25,821 bases of DNA from a virus. The position numbers were made by a program, and so were the translations under genes. The stretch lies in IMG/VR virus record IMGVR_UViG_3300034031_000055, positions 1-25,821 of that record. The stretch is one strand, 5' to 3'. The notes below the pieces were generated by a model, which did not search any database, had not been told where the DNA came from, and saw nothing but the letters and a program-made list of their open reading frames with translations. Positions 15,474 to 23,791 of this stretch are shown here, one piece after another (the first letter of the stretch is position 1; every line of letters starts with the position of its first letter).

Positions 15474-16484
15474 ATGAAAAACATCTTCTTATCTTTATTT
15501 CTAATTTCAGTATCGAGTATTCTATATTCTCAAAATGCCAATAGACGGATTATTGGTGATGACGGTAATGAGTTAAATCTATGTATCATTGGCAATGCAC
15601 AAGTAACTATTGGGGAAACGAACATATTTAGTTCAATACTGACGGCTCAATGTTCAAGTTGCTATGATTGGGATATCAACAATGATAGTGATTCTTCAGA
15701 CAACCAAACAGTTGGAATTGTTGGAATAGATACGGAACAAACTGTTCAAATTCAAGGCATAACAGCTGGTCCTTTCACTTTACAGTTAACTTATTTTGAT
15801 GAAACTGGTTGTCATACTTGTAATTTTAGTGGGGTGGTTTTAGAAGCACCTGTTGTCACACCATTACCAAGAGTAAGCTGTTTCGGTTTTGATCCTGTGG
15901 AAGGTCCACCAGATGTTAATGAGGAAGGCCTTTTAAATTATGGATATTTAGGAATGCCATATCAAGCTCCTATATCATCAATTGGACTAACATTTGCTTG
16001 GTATTTTAAATTTGCAAATGATAATTTATTGACATTTGATACGCAAAATCCAACATTTAGAGAATTATGCCCAACTAACCCAGTAAAAAGTTTTGCTTTA
16101 GTAGTTTCAAATGGTGTGCAATCGAGACAATATAGATCAATTGATCCGGATTATCCAATTCCTGGATTTTCTATGGGCAGTACCCCTACTTGTTTTATAC
16201 ATCCTGAATGTGGAATAGGTGGTTTTGCTAATTCATCTAAGACTGTTACAAATCAGGGGAGTATAATTTTATCACCAAATCCAACAACTTCTATTATAAA
16301 ATTTGAAGGAGAAAATTTAAAAGATTACAAAATCTCAGTTTTTAATATGAATGGAGAGGAAATTTTAAAAAATTTAAAACTCGATCAAGACTTAAATTTA
16401 GAAAATCAAAAAAAAGGAATCTATTTATATGTCATAACTAATGAAAAAGGGTTCAAACAAGAAGGGAAAATAATAAAGGAGTAG
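15474..16484 (+). CDS. T9SS-secreted protein with type A sorting domain (moron)
   Basis: The 336-residue product has a signal peptide (1-20, ending ILYSQ, cleavage before NANRR). A beta-sandwich-like, PKD-type section follows (about 40-123, with four Cys and FTLQLTYFDETGCHTC), then a Cys-containing middle (about 130-250). The C-terminal domain (about 263-336) has the hallmarks of the type A T9SS sorting signal: LSPNPTTSIIKFEG, then ISVFNMNGEEIL, then LENQKKGIYLYVI and a basic end GKIIKE. Such proteins cross the inner membrane by Sec and the outer membrane by the Bacteroidota-specific type IX system and are released or attached to the surface. The gene lies inside the phage tail operon region, so it is a phage-borne host-directed product. 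The function of the mature part is unknown. Confidence 0.85.
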   Translation: MKNIFLSLFLISVSSILYSQNANRRIIGDDGNELNLCIIGNAQVTIGETNIFSSILTAQCSSCYDWDINNDSDSSDNQTVGIVGIDTEQTVQIQGITAGPFTLQLTYFDETGCHTCNFSGVVLEAPVVTPLPRVSCFGFDPVEGPPDVNEEGLLNYGYLGMPYQAPISSIGLTFAWYFKFANDNLLTFDTQNPTFRELCPTNPVKSFALVVSNGVQSRQYRSIDPDYPIPGFSMGSTPTCFIHPECGIGGFANSSKTVTNQGSIILSPNPTTSIIKFEGENLKDYKISVFNMNGEEILKNLKLDQDLNLENQKKGIYLYVITNEKGFKQEGKIIKE

Positions 16485-16595
16485 AAAAAACAAATAGACT
16501 GCTAGATTTCGCACTGCTCTCAAAAATTAAATTATTTGTGGGCAGAAGCGTTTCTATATAATGTCTAAAATCATTTATTTTCATTTAAAATAGAA

Positions 16596-16637
16596 ATAAC
16601 ATATTTTGTTATATTATAACATAATATGTTATTTTTG
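16596..16637 (+). promoter_or_regulatory. Promoter with two dyad operators, tail-tip operon
   Basis: There are two 17-mers: ATAACATATTTTGTTAT (16596-16612, one mismatch in the dyad) and the standard ATAACATAATATGTTAT (16616-16632), 20 bases centre to centre. TATTTTTG at 16630-16637 fits the -7 box and overlaps the second dyad by three bases. The start codon used by the gene is at 16654. The first 17-mer is identical, on the opposite strand, to 21347-21363. Confidence 0.7.
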
Positions 16638-16653
16638 TATTTATATATTTTTC

Positions 16654-18873
16654 ATGAGCAATATAAATACAACCTATAACGACCGTGTCCGCTACACGCT
16701 TAAAAGTAAAAATTTAGATTCTTTAATTGTTACAGAACCCATTGGCTGGACTGAAGATGACAAAGAATATTCCCGTCACGAACAATATCATGGAATTATT
16801 GCTAAATTTTCAAACTCCTTAAAATTTATTGACAGTGGTGCCGATTATATTCAACTGGTTTTAGACTTGTACGGCATTAATGAACAGGTGGAACTAATAA
16901 GGGAAGAAAAGCATCCCCAAACAGATGTATGGACATTGACCTACTCTGGTTATCTGGACTTATCGACATGGACCAGGGAAAAGAACGAGGTAGGTGTAAA
17001 ATTTAATTCTGGTGGTTTAGAGCAACTATTAAAATCCCGTGAAAGCGAGAAAGTAGAAGTTGACAGATTGACTACCATTGACGGTAAAACAATACCAGAA
17101 CTCAGTACCATTGATGTGGAACTGGAAGGGCGCAGAATATTTTTAAAAAGTAAATGGGAATTAAAAGCACCTAACAATTACGGAGAAGTATTTATAGAAT
17201 CAGAAGCAGGAAATACAAGAGACCAATCTGTGGGTGTTCCTTTTCAATTGGTTAATCAATCACATGAAAATGCGCAATCGGTAAATATTCAGAGTAATGC
17301 CAATGAAAATTATGGAACTACTGGAATGATGTTTTATGCGGTTTCGGAGAGACAAAGGACTTTAGATATTTCAATTATAATGACATTTAAGTTAAATGTA
17401 CATCAGGAAGATATAGGTTGGGCTTGGTTTGATATTAATCTAACTAAGTATGGAAATGGTATAAATTATGAACCTATTTCGAGGGAAAGACTTTTTGGGC
17501 TTCCCAATAAAAGTGCCATTTTTGATGCATCAGGAAGAACTTTCAATGTGAATTATCAGGGACGAGTTGTCATAAATATTGGGGAATCTTTGGCCATCGA
17601 AGCAATAGAAAAAGCTGACCTTCAAAGGAGGGGTCATGCTGAATTAAGAATTACAATGGTGGATATGGTTGGTGAGTTAAAAATGGATGAAGATAGTTTT
17701 CATGAAAAGACTACGACTAAGGCTATATTGGCTCATGAATTAGCTGATAGATTAGTAACCATTGTCACCAACGAACGAAATGGATTTTATTCCGATTTTT
17801 TAGCAAGAACGAATTTAGGATATCCAGTAAATGGAAAGGGTGCTTTTACCGGGTTTACACATGGGTTTTGGGTTCGCGGATTTTATAAATCACCAGAACC
17901 AACAGAAGGACAGCCAAATGTTGAAAATTTATTTAAACCCTTAACGACCTCTTTTAAAGACTTTGCACAATCGATGGCGGCTGTTTGGAATGTCGGGATA
18001 GGAATAGAAAAAGCAGGTTTTAAAGAAAGGGTCAGGCTGGAAGAGTTAAGATATTTTTACAATCCTAATGTCACGATCAGACTCCCAAATCAAGTAAAAA
18101 ATGTAAAGCGCACCATTGCAACGGATAAATGTTATTCCTCATTAGAAATAGGTTTTAAAGAGGGTGGTGATTATGAAGAAGCCTGCGGGCTGGATGAGTA
18201 TAATGCAAAATCTACCTTTACTACTGTCATCAACCGTATAAAAAATACTTATACCAAAATATCGGAATACCGTGCAGATAGCTATGGGTTAGAATTTGCG
18301 AGAAGAAAGCAAAAATTATTAAATGATACAGAAGATACACCTTATGATAATAATGTCTTTTTTTTAGATTTAAAAAGATTTATACCCGGGCTTTTAAAAC
18401 AAAGAAAATGGTGGGATGATTTCGAAGCAGCTCCAACTGGAGTTTTCAGCCCTGAAACTGCAACAAATTTAAGATTTTCACCATTTAACTGTTTGCTGCG
18501 CCACTCATGGTGGTTTTCCGGAGGTTTTAAAAAATATCTTTCTGATTATATCCGATATGGCAGTTCCACCGCCAATAGCCAGTTAAAAACCAAAATGATT
18601 AATGGTAATGAATATGCTGAGAATGGTAATATAATCAATTCAGAGTTACTGCCGGCACGTTTCATACCGGAGGAAATAGAATTTGAACATATTTGCGATT
18701 TTGATATTATGCAACAAGTCAATGGAACATCAATTATATTGGGGAAGAAAATACAAAATTTTTACGGCCTTGTCGAGTTTAAGAACGAAAGAAACGAAAT
18801 AGAGAAAGGCTTTTTGATTAATTTGAAGCCAAATGGGCGTGGGAATTGGAAAATATTAAAATCAGCTAGATAA
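16654..18873 (+). CDS. Putative tail-tip / baseplate hub protein
   Basis: The open frame reaches back to a TTG at 16606, but that part overlaps the operator; the ATG at 16654 gives 739 residues starting MSNINTTYNDRVRYTL. The N-terminal third is beta-rich (KSKNLDSLIVTEPIGWTEDD, a phrase that looks like a tail protein beta-sandwich). The middle contains long strands, including GTTGMMFYAVSERQRTLDIS, and a helical segment LAHELADRLVTIVTNER. No peptidase or lysozyme motif is seen. Large proteins in this position, after the tape measure, usually form the distal tail, hub or tail-associated protein. The accessory island separates it from the tape measure, and it starts a new dyad-controlled transcription unit. 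Family not recognised; role inferred from position and size. Confidence 0.6.
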   Translation: MSNINTTYNDRVRYTLKSKNLDSLIVTEPIGWTEDDKEYSRHEQYHGIIAKFSNSLKFIDSGADYIQLVLDLYGINEQVELIREEKHPQTDVWTLTYSGYLDLSTWTREKNEVGVKFNSGGLEQLLKSRESEKVEVDRLTTIDGKTIPELSTIDVELEGRRIFLKSKWELKAPNNYGEVFIESEAGNTRDQSVGVPFQLVNQSHENAQSVNIQSNANENYGTTGMMFYAVSERQRTLDISIIMTFKLNVHQEDIGWAWFDINLTKYGNGINYEPISRERLFGLPNKSAIFDASGRTFNVNYQGRVVINIGESLAIEAIEKADLQRRGHAELRITMVDMVGELKMDEDSFHEKTTTKAILAHELADRLVTIVTNERNGFYSDFLARTNLGYPVNGKGAFTGFTHGFWVRGFYKSPEPTEGQPNVENLFKPLTTSFKDFAQSMAAVWNVGIGIEKAGFKERVRLEELRYFYNPNVTIRLPNQVKNVKRTIATDKCYSSLEIGFKEGGDYEEACGLDEYNAKSTFTTVINRIKNTYTKISEYRADSYGLEFARRKQKLLNDTEDTPYDNNVFFLDLKRFIPGLLKQRKWWDDFEAAPTGVFSPETATNLRFSPFNCLLRHSWWFSGGFKKYLSDYIRYGSSTANSQLKTKMINGNEYAENGNIINSELLPARFIPEEIEFEHICDFDIMQQVNGTSIILGKKIQNFYGLVEFKNERNEIEKGFLINLKPNGRGNWKILKSAR

Positions 18874-18892
18874 ATTTTAAACAATAATAATT

Positions 18893-20914
18893 ATGCCGGC
18901 ATCAAGAATAACGATAACATTTACTCAGGATTTGCCAATTGGTGCGCAATTAGGATTTGATGTTGTAAATGATGGAGGCGGCTGGGGAGTACCTACGACT
19001 GTCTCACAAATATTCAATTGGGTTAATCTAAGAAGTGCAAATAATCAAGTAACACGAGGTATTGCAACTACTACTCCTGGGGAAAGGTCCGCTGTTAATT
19101 TTCAGACAGCTTTTAATTTAGATACAGGAGGGCAATATGTTGTAATGAGAAATAGTAATGAAGTTACAATTGTAGCAAACAATTTATACAGCCTTACAGA
19201 ATTTGTTGTGAATGGTATCTTTGCCCCTTATACTAACCATCCGAGTATTGGATTTGAGATTACCAATGGTAACTCAGTTGCTTTTGCGATAAACTCAACC
19301 ACATTTGTTCAAGCTGCTTCATCCCCATGTTTTAATATCAACATAGTCATTACTACAAATGAATTGGCAACAAGAATATTAAGCCCTTTTATATTAAATG
19401 GTAATACACAAAATCCATTTTCTTTTCAAGCTTTAAGAGGTTCATCTATAAACGTGATTATTGAAAATGCGGATGGAGAACAAATAAATCAAATCATTGA
19501 AATGCCTGGTTTGCTAAATGCTTCAAATTTCAGTGTTTTAATAAATAACTCGCCTAATGGCGCAACGGCAATAATTGAGAGTACAAATACCAATGGTTTA
19601 ACATTAGAGTATTCTTTGGATAATTTCGTATGGCAAACATCTAATGTATTCAACGGACTTGTTGTCGGGAATTATAATTTATACATAAAAGACAACTTTG
19701 GGTGCAATGTCAATAGATCGTTTTTGATTGACGAATTTGGGATTCAAACGCCTTACTTTTACATATCTAAATCAAATTCGATAAGGTTTGCTAATCGAAT
19801 AAACTGGGGTGATTCTGAAAATTATAAAACAGATGAAAACACATTGAGTTGTGAAGTTGATGTAGAATTGCCATATTCCGAAATACAACAATTTCAAAGT
19901 GCTGATATTATCACAACACAATTCAAATCTAATTATTCGTCAAATATTGCAACTCTTGTAAATGAGGATGGAGCTATAGTAAATATTCCCGTTGAGAAAA
20001 AAACCAGCAATATTGGTATAAAAGATAAAAGGGATTGCAGGAAATATAATGTTGGTAACGGGAAAACCGGAATATACTTTATATCCGGAAACATTTACGA
20101 TTATAATAGTAATGCTGTAACCGGTCCTTATGCTTTAAACGGATTGCTACCGGAATGGGGAGAAATTGGAAATTATCTTCAAATAGCTAACATTTGGTAT
20201 ATAATTGAAGATATTGTTTTTGATGAAACAAAAAATGCTGACGTAATAGTTTTTTCGAATACTTATATCGGTTCGGAAGTAAATGTTATAGCTGGATCTA
20301 TCTACAACCGATTTAATTATGAAGTTTATGAATTTTCTATTGATATGGTGGATTATATTGATGAAAAATTCAAAGTTAAACTAGTAAATTCTAATTCAAA
20401 TTTCACAACGATAACACACCTGTCCGAAACTATATACTGTAAAGTAAAGCACGAAAATGTACTTGAAATCAGGTATAGGAATACAACCAATACTGATATT
20501 TTTTACAGTACAGGTATTGAACATAAAATCAGAATACCATACATTAAAATTAGCGGTAAGTCTGATGAACAGAGTGAGGTTCATAAAACCGATACAGATG
20601 CTATTTTATTAAATGCAGATATGTATGAGGTAGATGAATTTCAATTTGAACCGGTAACCAAAGAAATATGGCGTAAACTCATGATTGCGCTTTCTCATGA
20701 AAAAGTTCTTATTAATGGAGTAGGATATGTGAAAAATGGAAGTTTTAGTACAGAGGGACCATTAGATAAAACAAATCTTTATGTTTTAACGGCCAATATG
20801 ATCAAGACCGGAAATGTTTATAATTCTCAAACTAGTGGCAATCTTGATTTTGATGGAAGCGAGGTAGAGGTGCCTGGATTGATTTCAACAGAGAGTGGTT
20901 ACTTGAGATACTAA
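18893..20914 (+). CDS. Tail protein with SprB-like domain
   Basis: The 673-residue product follows the hub candidate by 19 bases. The N-terminal 215 residues are beta-rich and polar. Residues about 218-279 (LTLEYSLDNFVWQTSNVFNG, then GNYNLYIKDNFGC) match the repeat seen in SprB, the flavobacterial gliding adhesin: YS-D, a Trp/Gln-Thr-Ser stretch, F-GL-GNY, then KD-GC. The remaining 390 residues are beta-rich with no motif I recognise. There is no signal peptide, as expected for a virion protein. A tail-tip or receptor-binding role is inferred from position and from the adhesin-like domain. The stop is followed by a terminator that faces the minus-strand cassette. Confidence 0.65.
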   Translation: MPASRITITFTQDLPIGAQLGFDVVNDGGGWGVPTTVSQIFNWVNLRSANNQVTRGIATTTPGERSAVNFQTAFNLDTGGQYVVMRNSNEVTIVANNLYSLTEFVVNGIFAPYTNHPSIGFEITNGNSVAFAINSTTFVQAASSPCFNINIVITTNELATRILSPFILNGNTQNPFSFQALRGSSINVIIENADGEQINQIIEMPGLLNASNFSVLINNSPNGATAIIESTNTNGLTLEYSLDNFVWQTSNVFNGLVVGNYNLYIKDNFGCNVNRSFLIDEFGIQTPYFYISKSNSIRFANRINWGDSENYKTDENTLSCEVDVELPYSEIQQFQSADIITTQFKSNYSSNIATLVNEDGAIVNIPVEKKTSNIGIKDKRDCRKYNVGNGKTGIYFISGNIYDYNSNAVTGPYALNGLLPEWGEIGNYLQIANIWYIIEDIVFDETKNADVIVFSNTYIGSEVNVIAGSIYNRFNYEVYEFSIDMVDYIDEKFKVKLVNSNSNFTTITHLSETIYCKVKHENVLEIRYRNTTNTDIFYSTGIEHKIRIPYIKISGKSDEQSEVHKTDTDAILLNADMYEVDEFQFEPVTKEIWRKLMIALSHEKVLINGVGYVKNGSFSTEGPLDKTNLYVLTANMIKTGNVYNSQTSGNLDFDGSEVEVPGLISTESGYLRY

Positions 20915-20930
20915 TAACTTTAAAAGAAAA

Positions 20931-20950
20931 AGCCACTTTAATCAGTGGCT
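20931..20950 (-). terminator. Terminator of the minus-strand cassette
   Basis: A stem AGCCACT/AGTGGCT (20931-20937 with 20944-20950) has a 6-base loop that contains the TAA stop of the minus-strand gene. Read on the minus strand it is followed by a T-rich run (TTTTTCTTTT), so it mainly ends that cassette. On the plus strand only a weak TTC follows, so it may act poorly for the tail operon. Confidence 0.7.
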
Positions 20951-21102
20951 TCATCAGAGCAAAATTTACATTCAGTAATATAAATTTCATCATGTTTTTT
21001 ACACTCTTTCAAAGTATCAGCTAATGCAAAAATTGATTTGAAATCACCATTTTTACATGCATTTTGAAAATCTTGTACTAATTTATTTTGTTCTTTATCC
21101 AT
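20938..21102 (-). CDS. Small Cys-containing hypothetical protein
   Basis: A 54-residue gene on the minus strand, MDKEQNKLVQDFQNACKNGD to SDEATD. The ATG at 21102 overlaps the end of the preceding minus-strand gene by 8 bases, so the two are co-translated. The product is charged and helical, with four Cys (positions about 15, 34, 45, 48; the last two as CKFC). A CxxC with two further Cys could bind metal, but this is weak. Family not recognised. Confidence 0.6.
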   Translation of the reverse strand: MDKEQNKLVQDFQNACKNGDFKSIFALADTLKECKKHDEIYITECKFCSDEATD

Positions 21103-21316
21103 TGCTATTACTTTTTTTTAGTTCAAAAACCTTTTTCTTCGTAGTATCATCAATTATAGAAATGTTTTTATGTTCATGATAATGATGATGAACCGACCTA
21201 TCTACATAAGTGATTCTACTGTTGCCTTTGTTAGGAAATAAAGCTTCTCCAACTAGTTTTCCAATTAACCAGCCACCACCCACTAACGCAACGAAAAGTA
21301 TAATTATAAACATCAT
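21095..21316 (-). CDS. Small membrane protein, His-rich tail
   Basis: A 73-residue gene on the minus strand. The frame extends upstream to 21385, but that part runs through the operator; the ATG at 21316 gives MMFIIILFVALVGGGWLIGK. The N-terminal 20 or so residues form a membrane helix, followed by a polar tail with VDRSVHHHYHEHK (about 38-50) and a Lys-rich end. It is expected to be anchored in the inner membrane. The candidate -7 box TATTTTTG ends only 4 bases before the ATG, so the mRNA may be nearly leaderless. Opposite orientation to all neighbours marks it as an inserted accessory cassette. Function unknown. Confidence 0.6.
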   Translation of the reverse strand: MMFIIILFVALVGGGWLIGKLVGEALFPNKGNSRITYVDRSVHHHYHEHKNISIIDDTTKKKVFELKKSNSNG

Positions 21317-21320
21317 AATA

Positions 21321-21363
21321 CAAAAATAACAAAAATGCTTTTCTGAATAACAAAATATGTTAT
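21321..21363 (-). promoter_or_regulatory. Minus-strand promoter with dyad operator
   Basis: On the minus strand, ATAACATATTTTGTTAT (21363 to 21347) is followed after 18 bases by TATTTTTG (21328 to 21321). This mirrors the plus-strand arrangement at 16596-16637, where the same 17-mer stands 17 bases before TATTTTTG. The conserved spacing suggests that the dyad replaces the -33 element. Confidence 0.6.
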
Positions 21364-21402
21364 TTAGAATCATTATAAATAACATAATATGTTATACTTT
21401 TG
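21360..21402 (+). promoter_or_regulatory. Promoter with dyad operator, tail fibre gene
   Basis: ATAACATAATATGTTAT at 21379-21395 overlaps TACTTTTG (21395-21402) by one base. The 43-base block is the same as 3164-3206 except for two bases. The fibre gene ATG is 20 bases downstream. The variant dyad of the divergent minus-strand promoter lies 32 bases upstream centre to centre, about three helical turns. Confidence 0.7.
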
Positions 21403-21422
21403 TTTAATAAATTAAAGATCTA

Positions 21423-23774
21423 ATGAGTTTTCAAACATTTGTAACCCAAAGATTAGCTGCTATTACTGCTATGATTAATGCAATAGCAACTAATGCAAAA
21501 AAAATTGATGAATTGCCTGAACAATCAGATTTAAATCCGGCATCAAAACTTCATGTTTCGAGGGATGGAATTTCTGAAAGTCTGGAAGTTGAGAAAATTA
21601 TCAGTGCGATTAATTCAGGTCTTTTTGATACTATATTATATCTAGGAGATATTACATTAGATGGAAATGTTGTAACTGTTCCGGCCGGAGCGAGATGGAA
21701 GATTGGGAATATTAATTATGGAAATACATCTGATATTGAAAGAACAGTACCTTTTTGTGCAATAGGATTAACAAGAATAGATATTTTAGTTGCCAATACT
21801 TCGAATGATATTATTTTAATTAGAGGCCAGGAAACGGCCAGTATCAGTATACGGCCAAACACTCCTCCCAATACAGTTTTAGTAACAGAAATGAGTGTTA
21901 CAGAAAGAACTGTAGGAACCCCTGCCAATCCTGTATTAGGCGGCCCGTTTGTAAGAAAATCTGAGAAATATTTTGCAGACATTAATGCTCCAGGTCAAAA
22001 TAGTGTTAGACTGTATGGTGAAAGTTCCTATTTTATGATTTCTGATTTTTATGCCCCTTTCGGGAATTTAGAATATTTAATTGACTATATGACTTCTACT
22101 TATGTAGGCAAAAGCTATGTTTTTTATAATAATCAGGCGACTAATTTAACTATTGTTCATAATCCTTCGGGAACGGTAGCCAATAGAAAATATTTTATAT
22201 TTCCAAACAATCAAAATTTCATTTTAAAGCCTGGTGAACAAGTAGAGTTTATAGAGCATGAAGATGGCAACTTATATTATTTGGGGACAGCTAATGTTGA
22301 TATAAACAACTACTACACAAAAACCGAAATTGATACTAAAATATCATCTGTTTACAAATACAAAGGAAGTGTAGCAACATTAGCTGATTTGCCATCATCA
22401 GGGCAAGTAATCGGGGATGTCTATGATGTTCAGACAGACGGTAGTAATTATGCATGGAATGGTATTGAATGGGATAGATTGGGTGGTATGGTGGATATGT
22501 CAGGGAAAGAAGATACAGCCAATAAATCACAAGATGTAGAAGCGGACAAGCTATCAACTACAAAATATGGATCAATCAAAGCGATATATGATTGGGCAGT
22601 TGCAAAGTTCCAGGCGGCATTAAGGGATGTTAGCGCAACACAATCAGGAATTGTTAATAACAATTTATTACAAGAATTGGGAGGTGTAGATAAATTGATT
22701 AATGGTGTCCGCATAGGCCGTGGTAACGGCAATGGCATTAATAATCTAGCCTTAGGAGCTTCAGCTTTAAATTCCGTAGAAGTCTCCGGGAATTTATCAG
22801 GCCAATATAATGTAGCGGTAGGAATCAACCCTTTGGAAATGAATACTACAGGGTTTTACAATAGTGCTTTAGGGGTTAGAACTTTGACTAATAATACTAC
22901 AGGAAATTATAACACTACTATAGGGGCTGTTACTCTACATTTCAACACGACAGGCAATGAAAATACCGCAATTGGAGCGTTTTCTCTATGGAAAAACACA
23001 ACAGCAAGCAATAATACAGCTTTTGGTAGTTCATCGTTAAGAGAAAATTTAACAGGTTTAAGAAATGTTGCCGTAGGTAGGTTTGCAGCAGTAATAAGTA
23101 CTGGTAATGATAATATTGCCGTAGGACATGCAGCTCTGGGCAATCTTAGTACAGGTTCGGGCAATGTTGTTTTAGGAAGTAGCATCAACACTAATTTAGG
23201 TTTAACAACAGGTTCTAATAATTTAATAATTGCCCCTAATAATGGCCAAGCAACTGGAATAACAACAGGTAGCGGTAATGTCGTTATTGGAAAAGTCACC
23301 GGCTTAGCTGCTGACCTGCAAAATACAGTAACTATTGCTAATGGGGTTGGAGATATTAGATTTTCAGTTAACACTGCCGGACTTGCGACCATTCCTTCTC
23401 AAACCAATGCATTAATAGAGGCGGATGCAAGTGGTAAAGCTGCAATTACAAAAGAATATGTCAATTCAATAGTAAAGCCTTATAAAGTCTATGTTGCTCT
23501 TTTAACTCAAACAGGGACATCTGCTCCGGTTGCTACAGTTTTAGAAAACACTTTCGGAGGAGAAGTTATGTGGAGCCATGATTCACAATCAAATTATAGA
23601 GGCACGTTAACAGGAGCTTTTACAGAAGGAAAAACAGCTGCATTCTTACAACAAAATAACTTTTTTTATACATTGGTTTTTAACAGGATTGATAATAATA
23701 GCTTTATTATCACAACTAATGGGCCTGACAATATTTTAATTAACGCTTCTATAGAAATTAGAGTATATAATTAA
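21423..23774 (+). CDS. Tail fibre / receptor-binding protein
   Basis: The 783-residue product has the modular build of a tail fibre. The N-terminal helix and virion-attachment part with SRDGISESLEVEKIISAI lie at about 45-64, and several beta domains run to about 290. A short linker INNYYTKTEIDTKISS (about 293-308) leads into the small domain YKGSVATLADLPSSGQVIGD (about 310-350), common in fibres. A region of 17-residue repeats NTTGNYNTTIGAVTL spans about 439-627, followed by a C-terminal domain after IVKPYKVYVALLTQ. Repeats with TGNxNTAIG resemble the left-handed trimeric coils of trimeric autotransporter heads. No S74 self-cleaving chaperone is seen. It has its own dyad-controlled promoter and precedes the lysis genes. 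Likely role: receptor recognition. Confidence 0.8.
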   Translation: MSFQTFVTQRLAAITAMINAIATNAKKIDELPEQSDLNPASKLHVSRDGISESLEVEKIISAINSGLFDTILYLGDITLDGNVVTVPAGARWKIGNINYGNTSDIERTVPFCAIGLTRIDILVANTSNDIILIRGQETASISIRPNTPPNTVLVTEMSVTERTVGTPANPVLGGPFVRKSEKYFADINAPGQNSVRLYGESSYFMISDFYAPFGNLEYLIDYMTSTYVGKSYVFYNNQATNLTIVHNPSGTVANRKYFIFPNNQNFILKPGEQVEFIEHEDGNLYYLGTANVDINNYYTKTEIDTKISSVYKYKGSVATLADLPSSGQVIGDVYDVQTDGSNYAWNGIEWDRLGGMVDMSGKEDTANKSQDVEADKLSTTKYGSIKAIYDWAVAKFQAALRDVSATQSGIVNNNLLQELGGVDKLINGVRIGRGNGNGINNLALGASALNSVEVSGNLSGQYNVAVGINPLEMNTTGFYNSALGVRTLTNNTTGNYNTTIGAVTLHFNTTGNENTAIGAFSLWKNTTASNNTAFGSSSLRENLTGLRNVAVGRFAAVISTGNDNIAVGHAALGNLSTGSGNVVLGSSINTNLGLTTGSNNLIIAPNNGQATGITTGSGNVVIGKVTGLAADLQNTVTIANGVGDIRFSVNTAGLATIPSQTNALIEADASGKAAITKEYVNSIVKPYKVYVALLTQTGTSAPVATVLENTFGGEVMWSHDSQSNYRGTLTGAFTEGKTAAFLQQNNFFYTLVFNRIDNNSFIITTNGPDNILINASIEIRVYN
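22737..23303 (+). repeat. 17-residue repeats within tail fibre gene
   Basis: About ten units of roughly 51 bases encode a consensus like xNTAIGxxxLxxNTTG. The clearest run is NYNTTIGAVTLHFNTTG, NENTAIGAFSLWKNTTA, SNNTAFGSSSLRENLTG. Later units vary in length (16 to 20 residues). The DNA copies have diverged, so the protein structure rather than recent duplication keeps the pattern. Confidence 0.8.
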
Positions 23775-23791
23775 CTTAATAAATTATAACT

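Noticed and set aside
16485-16595. Terminator after the T9SS cargo gene
   Set aside because: Only a loose ACAAATA/TATTTGT pairing with a very large loop and no T run was found, which is not convincing.
16606-16653. Extended start of the tail-tip gene from TTG 16606
   Set aside because: It would translate the operator and -7 box into a Tyr/Ile/Phe-rich leader; the ATG at 16654 gives a normal soluble N-terminus.
22737-23303. CRISPR-like array
   Set aside because: The periodicity is 51 bases within a reading frame, units are diverged, and there are no identical repeats separated by unique spacers.
22448-23392. Long minus-strand open frames opposite the fibre repeats
   Set aside because: They mirror the repeat codons of the fibre gene (Val/Leu/Pro-rich translation) and have no start context or promoter.
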